NCBI GenBank assembly: GCA_027064285.1
Contig: JAMOPX010000100.1
Span: forward strand, 1-15,338
Origin: Desulfobacterales bacterium
GTDB taxonomy: Bacteria; Desulfobacterota; DSM-4660; Desulfatiglandales; JALVZP01
Length of the DNA stretch: 15,338 nt
Direction: 5' to 3'
Positions 1 to 7,954 of this stretch are shown in pieces; position 1 is the stretch's first letter, and every line of letters begins with the position of its first letter. The position numbers were made by a program, and so were the translations under genes. The notes beneath the pieces were generated by a model, which did not search any database, was not told where the DNA came from, and saw only the letters and a program-made list of their open reading frames with translations.

Positions 1-2420
1 TTTGCTACATCTGCGACCTTTTCTCCTTCATAAAGCTGGATAAGTTTTACTCCTTGAGTATTCCTGCTCATCTCAGAAATATCCTTTATCTTTATCCTTA
101 TTATCTTGCCCTGATCTGTGATAAGCATCACTTCATCTGTATCTCTGACATAACCAGCATACACAACAGGACCATTTCTGTTAGTAACTTTTACTGTAAT
201 TAAACCTTTACCACCTCTTCCTTGCACTCTGTACTCTTTAACTTTTGTTCTCTTTCCGTAACCATTTTCAGTAACAATAAGTATGTCTCCTTCATCTCCT
301 TTTATTGCTTCCATGGAAACAACCCTATCTTCTTTATCCATCCTCATTCCTATTACCCCAGAGGCAATTCTGCCCATTTCTGACACCTCTTTACTTGGAA
401 AGCGAATAGATTTTCCAAATTTGGTGGTCAGAAATATATCCTCATCTTTTATGGCCTGAACACCTATTAGCTTATCCCCTTCTTTTATCTTTATGGCCTG
501 AAGTCCTGCAGATGTGATTTTGCTAAAAAGACTTAGCCTTGTCTTCTTTATTATCCCTTTAGCAGTGACCATAACAAGGTATCTGTCCTCTGAAAAATCC
601 CTTACAGGTAATACATGAGCGATGTTTTCACCTTTCCTCAGCTTGAGCAGATTGACTATCGCTTTACCCTTAGAGGCTCTTCCTTCTTCAGGAATTTCAT
701 AAACCTTTTTACAATACACCCTTCCCATATTAGTAAAGAACAAAAGTGTGTCATGTGAAAGTGCAAGGAATATATGCTCTATAAAGTCATCACCTTTTGC
801 CTTTGCCCCTATAAGACCTCTTCCTCCTCTTTTTTGAGCCTTATAAAGTGTTACAGGTGTCCGCTTTATATATCCCCTATGGCTTATGGTAACCACCATT
901 TCTTCATCTGCTATTAGATCTTCTGTGTCTATATCCGCATATTCATCCTCTAATATGTGTGTTCTTCTTTTATCTTCATATGCCTCTTTTATTTTTCTGG
1001 TTTCCTCTTTTATTATCTCCAAGATAAGCTTTGGATTAGAAAGGATCTCTTTGTACCGTCCTATATTTTTTATTAACTGCTGATATTCGTTATCTATCTT
1101 ATCTCTTTCAAGTCCTGTAAGTCTTTGCAGTGTCATATCCAGAATTGCCTGTGCCTGTGCAGAACTCAGATTTAACTCTTTGATAAGCCATGCCTTTGCC
1201 TCTTTTGGATCAGAAGAACTTCTTATAAGCTTTATAACTCTGTCCAGTTCAGCTAATGCCTTTTTAAGGCCTTCCAAGATATGGGCTCTTTGCTCTGCCT
1301 TTTTTAGATCATAAAGGGTTCTTCTTCTTATTACCTCTCTTCTATGCAGGATGAATTGTTCTATTATCTGCTTGAGATTCAAAATCTCTGGTCTTCCATT
1401 TACAATAGCAAGCAGGATAATTCCAAAAGAGATCTCCATCTGAGTGAACTTAAAAAGTCTATTCATTATTACCTGAGAGTTAGCATCTTTTTTGAGCTCT
1501 ATAACAATTCTTATGCCTTCTTTATTAGACTCATCCCTTATTTCTGTTATTCCTTCTATCTTCTTTTCTTTAACAAGTTCTCCTATCCTTTCTAAAAGAC
1601 GGGTTTTATTTACCTGATAAGGGATTTCAGAAATAACAATCACATCCCTTTTCTTTCCTGTTTCTATAAATGCCTTTGCCCTTACCTTTATTATACCTTT
1701 ACCAGTTTTGTAAGCCTCTTTTATTCCACTTTTTCCTATTATGAACCCTGCTGTTGGAAAATCAGGTCCAGGTATGATTTTAATCAGTTCATCTATGCTG
1801 ACTCCTGGATCATCTATTACTTTTATTACTGCATCACATACTTCGGATAGATTATGAGGTGGGATATTGGTTGCCATTCCTACAGCAATACCTGAAGAGC
1901 CATTTATCAGGAGATTGGGTATGGTGGTAGGAAGCACCACAGGTTCCATAAGAGAGCCATCATAATTAGGCACAAAATCGACTGTCTCTTTTTCTATATC
2001 TGTTAAAAAGTCCTTTGCAATAGAAGTCATCCTGACTTCTGTGTATCTCATAGCTGCTGGAGGATCTCCGTCTATGGAACCAAAGTTTCCCTGGCCATCT
2101 ATAAGAGGATATCTCATAGAAAAGTCCTGTGCCATCCTTACAATGGCATCATACACTGCTGTATCTCCATGAGGATGATATTTTCCTATGACATCACCTA
2201 CTATTCTTGCAGACTTTTTATAAGGTCTATCTGGAAAGTTTTTTAACTCATACATGCTATAGAGTATTCTTCTATGTACAGGTTTTAATCCATCTCTTAT
2301 ATCTGGTAGAGCTCTCCCTACTATAACGCTCATAGAGTATTCTAAGTAAGATCTCTTTACTTCCTCTTCTATGCTTACTTCTTCAATATTATTATTGTCT
2401 TCTTTTTTAATCTGTTCCAT
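1..2420 (-). CDS. gyrA: DNA gyrase subunit A (3' end outside window)
   Basis: GyrA is the breakage-reunion subunit of the A2B2 gyrase, which introduces negative supercoils into DNA using ATP hydrolysed by GyrB. The minus strand reads open from an ATG at 2420 to the window edge, about 806 residues, so only a short C-terminal tail is missing. Visible family marks are SYLEYSMSVIVGRALPDIRDG near residues 24-43, the quinolone-pocket segment YHPHGDTAVYD (residues 81-91), and AAMRYTE with the catalytic tyrosine at about 126. A GyrA-box QKRGGRG lies at residues 529-535. That box opens the DNA-wrapping beta-pinwheel domain and separates gyrase from topoisomerase IV ParC. Residue 87, equivalent to E. 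coli Ser83, is Thr, a normal variant in many wild-type species; Asp91 matches E. coli Asp87. A GGAGG site lies 10 nt before the start. The gene follows pilC by 26 bp and is probably co-transcribed with it. Identity is very secure. Confidence 0.97.
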   Translation of the reverse strand, partial: MEQIKKEDNNNIEEVSIEEEVKRSYLEYSMSVIVGRALPDIRDGLKPVHRRILYSMYELKNFPDRPYKKSARIVGDVIGKYHPHGDTAVYDAIVRMAQDFSMRYPLIDGQGNFGSIDGDPPAAMRYTEVRMTSIAKDFLTDIEKETVDFVPNYDGSLMEPVVLPTTIPNLLINGSSGIAVGMATNIPPHNLSEVCDAVIKVIDDPGVSIDELIKIIPGPDFPTAGFIIGKSGIKEAYKTGKGIIKVRAKAFIETGKKRDVIVISEIPYQVNKTRLLERIGELVKEKKIEGITEIRDESNKEGIRIVIELKKDANSQVIMNRLFKFTQMEISFGIILLAIVNGRPEILNLKQIIEQFILHRREVIRRRTLYDLKKAEQRAHILEGLKKALAELDRVIKLIRSSSDPKEAKAWLIKELNLSSAQAQAILDMTLQRLTGLERDKIDNEYQQLIKNIGRYKEILSNPKLILEIIKEETRKIKEAYEDKRRTHILEDEYADIDTEDLIADEEMVVTISHRGYIKRTPVTLYKAQKRGGRGLIGAKAKGDDFIEHIFLALSHDTLLFFTNMGRVYCKKVYEIPEEGRASKGKAIVNLLKLRKGENIAHVLPVRDFSEDRYLVMVTAKGIIKKTRLSLFSKITSAGLQAIKIKEGDKLIGVQAIKDEDIFLTTKFGKSIRFPSKEVSEMGRIASGVIGMRMDKEDRVVSMEAIKGDEGDILIVTENGYGKRTKVKEYRVQGRGGKGLITVKVTNRNGPVVYAGYVRDTDEVMLITDQGKIIRIKIKDISEMSRNTQGVKLIQLYEGEKVADVA

Positions 2421-2430
2421 TTACAAAACG

Positions 2431-2435
2431 CCTCC
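2431..2435 (-). promoter_or_regulatory. Ribosome binding site of gyrA
   Basis: GGAGG on the minus strand lies 10 nt upstream of the gyrA ATG, inside the 26-bp gap after the pilC stop codon. It fixes the gyrA start and shows that gyrA has its own initiation signal even though it is probably transcribed from the pilC promoter. Confidence 0.75.
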
Positions 2436-2446
2436 ATAGAGAAGAA

Positions 2447-3658
2447 TTAAGAAGCCACTACAGCCGCCATTTGGAATATGGGAAGATACATGGCTATTAT
2501 GATACTACCTATGCTTCCTCCTAAGAAAACCATTAGCATAGGCTCTATTAAAGAACTTAAGGCATCTACAGAAGCATCCACTTCGTCCTCATAAAAGTCT
2601 GCTATCTTCTCTAACATACTATCAAGCGCACCGGTAGTCTCGCCAACAGCGATCATCTGTACCACCATGGGAGGAAAAAGCTCATGTTCTGAGAGAAGTT
2701 CTGCTATAGTGAATCCTTCAGCAACTCCTGACTTTACATCCAACACTGCCTCCTCTACTACAGCATTTCCTGCTGTCCTAGATACTATGTCTAAGGCATC
2801 TAAGATAGGCACTCCACTTTTTACCATTGTACTCAAAGTCCTTGAGAATCTTGCAATAGCACTCTTTCTTAAAAGGTCTCCAAATAAAGGAAGTTTCAAT
2901 GCTATGGCATCTGTATATTTTTTACCCTTATAGGTTTTTCTGATCTGTTTCAGGAGAACAAAGAAGCCAATAACCGAACCTACGATGTAGTGTATCTTTG
3001 ACTTTACAAAATGACTGAAGTTCACCACCATTTGAGTTGGAAGAGGTAAGGGCATATCTGCCTCAGCAAACATTTTCTCAAAAACAGGAATCACAAAAAC
3101 CATAATAATTGCCAACACAATAATAGCTATTATTATTACCACTATAGGATAAGTGAGCGCACCTTTTATCTGGGATTTTAGTTTTTCCAGCTTTTCCAAG
3201 TATGCTGCAAGCCTTTGAAGGGTTACCTCCAAAATTCCACCTGTCTCTCCAGCAGAAACAAGACTTACATATAACCTGTCAAACACGTTTGGATGTTTTG
3301 AAAGCGCCTCTCCTAAGCTAAGCCCTTCTTGAACATCTTTTACTACCTCTTTTAAAATACGTCTGAATGTTTTGTTTTCACTTTGCTCAGAAAGTATTGT
3401 AAGCCCCTGCACTATGGGAAGTCCTGAATCTATCATGGTAGAAAACTGCCTCGTAAATATCACTATATCCTTTGTCTTTACCTTAGGCTGAAGAAAAGAT
3501 ATGTTTTCAAATATATCCTTAGGCTGTTCTTTTATTTTTACAACTTTCAGTCTTCTTCTTCGAAGCTGAGCTCTTACTATCCTCTCATTTGCAGCTTCTA
3601 ACTCCCCTTTTATTATTTTCCCTCTTGGTGTTTCCGCTACCCATTTATAAACAGGCAT
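2447..3658 (-). CDS. pilC: Type IV pilus / type II secretion inner-membrane platform protein (PilC/GspF)
   Basis: This is a PilC/GspF-family polytopic protein, the inner-membrane platform that couples the cytoplasmic assembly ATPase to pilin or pseudopilin polymerisation. I start it at the ATG at 3658 (MPVYKW..., 403 residues), which matches the usual family N-terminus. A TTG at 3670 in the same frame would add four residues but has no ribosome binding site. Two T2SSF repeats are clear. The first contains FTRQFSTMIDSGLPIVQGL (about residues 68-86) and SAGETGG (about 135). The second contains FSRTLSTMVKSGVPILDAL (about 271-289) and AVGETTGALD (about 337-346). Three hydrophobic segments lie near residues 173-193, 224-238 and 374-394. 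The length is normal for the family. No other pilus genes are nearby, so pilus cannot be told from type II secretion by context. The gene leads an unusual pair with gyrA. Confidence 0.92.
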   Translation of the reverse strand: MPVYKWVAETPRGKIIKGELEAANERIVRAQLRRRRLKVVKIKEQPKDIFENISFLQPKVKTKDIVIFTRQFSTMIDSGLPIVQGLTILSEQSENKTFRRILKEVVKDVQEGLSLGEALSKHPNVFDRLYVSLVSAGETGGILEVTLQRLAAYLEKLEKLKSQIKGALTYPIVVIIIAIIVLAIIMVFVIPVFEKMFAEADMPLPLPTQMVVNFSHFVKSKIHYIVGSVIGFFVLLKQIRKTYKGKKYTDAIALKLPLFGDLLRKSAIARFSRTLSTMVKSGVPILDALDIVSRTAGNAVVEEAVLDVKSGVAEGFTIAELLSEHELFPPMVVQMIAVGETTGALDSMLEKIADFYEDEVDASVDALSSLIEPMLMVFLGGSIGSIIIAMYLPIFQMAAVVAS

Positions 3659-3670
3659 TTTGTTTTCCAA

Positions 3671-3774
3671 AAAGATTTTATGATACTATGCCATGGATTT
3701 GGTATATTGTCAAAAGTAGGCTTTAACCTCTTGTCTCTTGATTTTTCATGTTTAATAAAATATGCTTCACTTTC
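3671..3774. promoter_or_regulatory. Divergent control region between pilC and the efflux operon
   Basis: This short region must serve both transcription directions. The minus-strand promoter is good (TTGACA/CATAGT). For the plus strand I see only a weak candidate, TTGTCT at 3731-3736 and TAAAAT at 3756-3761 with a long 19-bp spacer. That would place transcription start only a few bases before the ATG at 3775, making a nearly leaderless message. No local regulator gene (TetR, MarR or two-component) accompanies the pump, and no clear operator palindrome is visible. Confidence 0.3.
3685..3713 (-). promoter_or_regulatory. Sigma-70-like promoter for pilC-gyrA
   Basis: On the minus strand a perfect -35 hexamer TTGACA (3713-3708) is followed by a 17-bp spacer and CATAGT (3690-3685; 4 of 6 matches to TATAAT). 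The spacer ends in TGG directly before the -10, which is an extended -10 arrangement. Predicted transcription would start near 3678, leaving a leader of about 20 nt before the pilC ATG at 3658. The position in the divergent pilC / efflux gap fits. The start site itself is inferred. Confidence 0.6.
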
Positions 3775-4836
3775 ATGAAAGATAGTTTGCTTAAGTTAGT
3801 GTTTTTCTTTTTGTTTGTCTTCTCTTCCCACGTTCTTAATGCAGCTCCATTTGTAAAAGTTATTACAGTAAAGAAAAAAGAGCTGAATTATTCAAAAGAA
3901 TATGTAGGACATGTAGAGTCCATAAGAAGTATTGATATAAAACCCAGGGTTGAAGGATATTTAGAAGAGGTAAGGTTCAAAGAGGGAAGTTATGTAAAAA
4001 AAGGACAGACCTTATATGTGATTGAGCAAGCACCTTATATAGCAGAGCTGGACTTGGCAAAAGCAAAGCTGGAAGAAGCAAAGGCTCATTTATTTAAGGC
4101 CAAGCAAAGAGTGAAAAGACTTTGTTCAGCAATGCCTGAAAGTATTTCTAAAACAGATATGGACAATGCATTGGCAGACCTTATGCTTGCCAAGGCAGAA
4201 GTATTAGAAGCAAAAGCAAGGGTAAAAGAGGCCAAGATATATCTTGGATATACTATAATAAAAGCTCCTATAAGTGGTCTTGTAGGAAAGTCCTTTGTAA
4301 AGGAAGGCAATCTGGTTGGTCCTCAAACAGGACCGCTCTGCAGGATCTTTCAAGTAGAACCAATCAGGGTGGTATATTCCATAAGTGAGACTGATCTTGA
4401 TCAGCTGAGGCTATCTTTAAAGCATCAACTCAGGGTAAAGATAAGGCTTTCTGATAAAAGTATCTACCCTATGGATGGAGAAATAGACTTTGTAGACAAT
4501 AATGTGGACATAAAAACCGCAACCATTTCTATATGGGCAATCTTTCCAAATCCTAAACACATATTACTTCCCGGAATGTTTGTAACAGCTATTCCTATAG
4601 TCAGGTATAAAAAAAGCACGATTCTTATTCCTCAGAGATCTGTATTGGAAGACAAAAAAGGTCATTACGTGCTTGTGGTAGATAAAGAGAATAAGGTGCA
4701 GGTAAAAAGAATAACAATAGGAAGAATGCTGAAAAATGAATGGGAGATAGTTTCCGGATTATCTGAAGGAGAAAGGATAATTGTCGAAGGAATACTAAAG
4801 GTAAGACCTGGTCAGGTGGTTAAAATAAAAGAGTAG
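3775..4836 (+). CDS. RND efflux periplasmic adaptor (membrane fusion protein, AcrA/MexA-like)
   Basis: This is the periplasmic adaptor linking the inner-membrane RND pump to the outer-membrane channel. I prefer the ATG at 3775 (353 residues) to the in-frame ATG at 3748 because it opens directly into a signal peptide: Lys, a Leu/Phe-rich core, then HVLNA-AP with cleavage after about residue 23. Neither start has a Shine-Dalgarno sequence, and a stop codon at 3739 closes the frame upstream. Domains in order are a beta-barrel edge strand, the first lipoyl half (residues about 51-84, with KPRVEGYLEEV and EGSYVKKGQTL), an alpha-helical hairpin rich in Lys/Ala/Glu (about 87-159), the second lipoyl half (IKAPISGLVG, about 161-170), the beta-barrel, and a membrane-proximal domain ending in GLSEGERIIVEG. 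No lipobox cysteine is seen, so unlike AcrA and MexA it is probably not lipidated. It is first in an operon with the pump and channel. Substrate cannot be read from the sequence. Confidence 0.9.
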   Translation: MKDSLLKLVFFFLFVFSSHVLNAAPFVKVITVKKKELNYSKEYVGHVESIRSIDIKPRVEGYLEEVRFKEGSYVKKGQTLYVIEQAPYIAELDLAKAKLEEAKAHLFKAKQRVKRLCSAMPESISKTDMDNALADLMLAKAEVLEAKARVKEAKIYLGYTIIKAPISGLVGKSFVKEGNLVGPQTGPLCRIFQVEPIRVVYSISETDLDQLRLSLKHQLRVKIRLSDKSIYPMDGEIDFVDNNVDIKTATISIWAIFPNPKHILLPGMFVTAIPIVRYKKSTILIPQRSVLEDKKGHYVLVVDKENKVQVKRITIGRMLKNEWEIVSGLSEGERIIVEGILKVRPGQVVKIKE

Positions 4837-4843
4837 TTTCAAT

Positions 4844-7800
4844 ATGATTTCCCGCATCTTTATAAAAAGGCCCAGGCTTGCCGCTGTTATATCCATTGTG
4901 ATTACACTGCTGGGTATTATAGCCATATTTAAGATTCCTGTGGCTCAATATCCAGATATTACTCCACCAATAATAGCGGTTAGTGCATATTATCCAGGTG
5001 CGGATGCTCAGACAGTTGCGGAAACAGTGGCAGCACCTATAGAAGAAGAAGTAAATGGTGTGGACAACATGCTATACATGTCCTCTACATGTGGAGATGA
5101 CGGGACATATGTGCTTAATGTTACCTTTGCGGTTGGCACTAATCCTGATATTGACCAGGTTAACCTGCAAAACAGACTTCAGCTTGCTATTCCAAGATTA
5201 CCAAAAGAGGTGGTGGATATAGGACTGGATGTAAGGAAAAGATCTTCTTCTATAATGGCTGCCATTAGTTTTTACTCTGTTTCTGGAAAGAAAGACATGC
5301 TTTTTCTAAGCAATTATGTAAGCAGGTACATCAGAGATAGTCTTATAAGATTAAGAGGAATAAGCGATGTTGTTATATTTGGAGAAAAAGAATATAGCAT
5401 GAGGGTATGGATTGATCCTAACAGACTTTCATCTATGGGGATTAGTGTTTCAGAGGTGATAGAGGCCATAAGAGAGCAGAACATACAGGCTGCAATCGGT
5501 TCCATAGGTTCTGTACCTATAAGAGAGGATCAGCAGGTTCAATTTACCTTAAGGGCAAAAGGAAGGCTTAAAGATGTGAAAGAGTTTAAGAATATAGTTA
5601 TAAAAAGCTCTATCAAGAAAGGAAGAATCGTGAGACTGAAAGATGTGGCAAGAGTTGAGCTTGGAGCAAGGTCATACAGCCATCAATCTATACTAAATGG
5701 TGTGCCAGCAGTAACCATTGCCTTATACAGGATGCCGGGAGCAAATGCGCTCCAGACCATGAAGGAAGTTAGAGAGGAATTAAAAAGGCTTTCTCGCAGA
5801 ATGCCAGAGGATATGAGATATAAGATCATATTGGATACTACCAAGTATGTTAAAGCTGCTGTCCGTGAAATAGAATCTACCCTTTTAATCACCTTTATTC
5901 TGGTAATTACCGTGGTATTCCTGTTTCTTCAGAATATCAAAGCCACATTTGTTCCTACAGCGGCTGTTCCTGTTTCCATAATAGGCACCTTTATTATACT
6001 TCTTGCGATCCACTATAGTGCAAATACCATATCTCTTTTTGCTCTTGTACTTGCTATAGGACTTGTAGTGGATGATGCGATTGTAGTGGTAGAAAATGTT
6101 TACAGAATAATGGAAGAAGAAGGCTTAGGAAGAGAAGAAGCAACTGTTAAAGCGATGGAGCAGGTAACAGGTCCTATTATTTCTACTACATTGGTCTTAC
6201 TTGCTGTTTTTGTCCCAGTTGGATTTATTCCTGGAATTCCTGGAAAGCTTTACAGACAGTTTGCCTTTAGTATATGCATATCTGTGCTCATATCTACTGT
6301 ATGTGCTTTGAGTCTTAGTCCTGCACTTTGTGCAACAATATTAAAGAGTTCTTCTCAAAGTCAAAGACGTTTCTTTGAGCTTTTTAATCGGTCTTTAAAC
6401 AAAGCAAGACTGGTATATCTGAGCATATCCAAGTGGCTAATAAGGCATATCTATGTGATGATAATCTTGTTTGTACTGATATTAGTATCGGGTTATCTTA
6501 TATTTTCGAATCTTTCTTTCAGCTTTCTACCTTTAGAAGATCAGGGATATTTCTTTTTAAATATCCAGCTTCCTGAAAGTGCTTCTCTGACGCGAACTAC
6601 CAAGGTAGTAGAAGAAGTAAGCAGAAAGATCAAAGCAATAAAAGGGATTAGTGATGTCATAGGGGTAAGTGGATTTAGTCTTTTAAGCGGAAATGGAGAC
6701 AATCTTGGTTTTGGAGTGGTAATACTTGAGCCATGGGATAAGAGAAAATCCTTTGATCTACATGTATTTTCTATTATGTCAAAAGTACAAAAGATACTTT
6801 CTTCTATATTTACTGCTGACATATTTGTGTTTCCTCCACCTGTTATACTTGGGCTTGGAAAAACAGGAGGTTTTGACCTGAGATTAGAGGCAACAGAAGG
6901 TCAATCTGCCCAAGAGCTTGCATCAGTCATAAGAGCTGTTGTCCTTGAGGCAAATAAAAGCCCTGTTTTAACGAGGGTTTTCAGTACTTATAGGGCCAAT
7001 ACCCCCCAGATATTTATCCAGCTTGATAGAACAAAAGCACAGCTACTCAATGTGCCCGTGGCTAAGATATATCAAAACCTTAAGGCATATTTTGGCTCTG
7101 TTTATGTTAATGATTTTAATCTGTTCGGAAGGGTATATGAAGTAAAGATCCAAGCAGATGCAAAATATAGGGATGAGCTAAAGGATATAAGAGAACTCTA
7201 TGTTAGATCAAATAATGGTAATTTAGTTCTATTAGAAAGTCTTGTAAAGCTAAAGCATATGCTTGCTTCTCCTTTTGTTTACAGGTATAACCAGTTTCCA
7301 AGCGCCAGAATAAATGGTGAAGCGCAAAGGGGATACGGATCTGGGGATGCAATGAAAGAAATGGAAAAAATATTAAATAAAGTGCTTCCAAAAGGTTATT
7401 CCTATGAGTGGTCTTCTATGTCTTTTCAGGAAAAGAGAGCAAGCGGACAGGTGCTGATAATATTCTTATTTGCTTTGTTATTTGGCTACCTATTTCTGGT
7501 AGCTCAGTATGAGAGCTGGACTGTCCCACTTTCTATTATTCTTTATGTCCCAATTTCCAGTTTTGGTGCGCTCTTAGGTATATACTTGCTTCACCTGAAC
7601 TTGAGCATATATGCACAGATAGGACTTGTCCTGTTGGTGGGACTTTCTACAAAGAATGCCATCCTTATTGTGGAATTTGCCAAGAGTAAAAGACAAGAGG
7701 GAATTTCCACCTTTGAAGCTGCTATAGAAGGTGCAAGAATACGCTTCAGACCAGTTCTTATGACGGCTTTTACCTTTATTCTTGGGGTCCTGCCTCTTCT

Positions 7801-7954
7801 TTTTGCAAAGGGTGCTGGTGCTATGAGCAGAATACACATAGGAGTAACTGTGTTTTTTGGAATGCTTGTGGCAACACTGTTTGGTATATTCTTTATTCCC
7901 GGACTCTACTACCTGATCCAAAGCATAGTGGATAAGGTCAAAGAAAAGAAATGA
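4844..7954 (+). CDS. RND multidrug efflux pump, AcrB/MexB-like (HAE-1 family)
   Basis: This is an inner-membrane proton-driven exporter that works as a trimer, taking hydrophobic or amphiphilic compounds from the periplasm and membrane. At 1036 residues it has the usual HAE-1 length. It opens with MISRIFIKRPRLAAVISIV (first membrane helix), followed by IPVAQYPDITPP and the porter domain. The proton-relay pair sits in GLVVDDAIVVVENV (Asp410, Asp411; AcrB Asp407/Asp408), and the partner lysine is in GLSTKNAILIVEFAK (Lys937; AcrB Lys940). The second half contains GFDLRLEA and a TPQIFIQLDRTKAQ region, as in the AcrB PC/DN subdomains. All key relay residues are intact, so the protein should work. 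It begins 7 bp after the adaptor stop with only a poor ribosome binding site, implying translational coupling. It overlaps the channel gene by 4 bp. The general class is certain; the drug or metabolite specificity is not. Confidence 0.96.
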   Translation: MISRIFIKRPRLAAVISIVITLLGIIAIFKIPVAQYPDITPPIIAVSAYYPGADAQTVAETVAAPIEEEVNGVDNMLYMSSTCGDDGTYVLNVTFAVGTNPDIDQVNLQNRLQLAIPRLPKEVVDIGLDVRKRSSSIMAAISFYSVSGKKDMLFLSNYVSRYIRDSLIRLRGISDVVIFGEKEYSMRVWIDPNRLSSMGISVSEVIEAIREQNIQAAIGSIGSVPIREDQQVQFTLRAKGRLKDVKEFKNIVIKSSIKKGRIVRLKDVARVELGARSYSHQSILNGVPAVTIALYRMPGANALQTMKEVREELKRLSRRMPEDMRYKIILDTTKYVKAAVREIESTLLITFILVITVVFLFLQNIKATFVPTAAVPVSIIGTFIILLAIHYSANTISLFALVLAIGLVVDDAIVVVENVYRIMEEEGLGREEATVKAMEQVTGPIISTTLVLLAVFVPVGFIPGIPGKLYRQFAFSICISVLISTVCALSLSPALCATILKSSSQSQRRFFELFNRSLNKARLVYLSISKWLIRHIYVMIILFVLILVSGYLIFSNLSFSFLPLEDQGYFFLNIQLPESASLTRTTKVVEEVSRKIKAIKGISDVIGVSGFSLLSGNGDNLGFGVVILEPWDKRKSFDLHVFSIMSKVQKILSSIFTADIFVFPPPVILGLGKTGGFDLRLEATEGQSAQELASVIRAVVLEANKSPVLTRVFSTYRANTPQIFIQLDRTKAQLLNVPVAKIYQNLKAYFGSVYVNDFNLFGRVYEVKIQADAKYRDELKDIRELYVRSNNGNLVLLESLVKLKHMLASPFVYRYNQFPSARINGEAQRGYGSGDAMKEMEKILNKVLPKGYSYEWSSMSFQEKRASGQVLIIFLFALLFGYLFLVAQYESWTVPLSIILYVPISSFGALLGIYLLHLNLSIYAQIGLVLLVGLSTKNAILIVEFAKSKRQEGISTFEAAIEGARIRFRPVLMTAFTFILGVLPLLFAKGAGAMSRIHIGVTVFFGMLVATLFGIFFIPGLYYLIQSIVDKVKEKK

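Noticed and set aside
886..1595. Plus-strand open frames inside gyrA
   Set aside because: They are shadows of gyrA, low-complexity Ser/Phe/Leu sequences without ribosome binding sites.
2148..2180. Thr at GyrA residue 87 (E. coli position 83) as quinolone resistance
   Set aside because: Thr at this position is the wild-type residue in many bacteria, and the neighbouring Asp is intact. It cannot be read as resistance.
3659..3670. TTG start giving pilC four extra residues
   Set aside because: There is no ribosome binding site, and the ATG at 3658 gives the normal family N-terminus MPVYKW.
7574..7921. Open frames of 82-115 codons on the minus strand inside the RND pump gene
   Set aside because: They lie antisense to the well-conserved pump, have no ribosome binding site or protein family resemblance, and arise from its codon bias.
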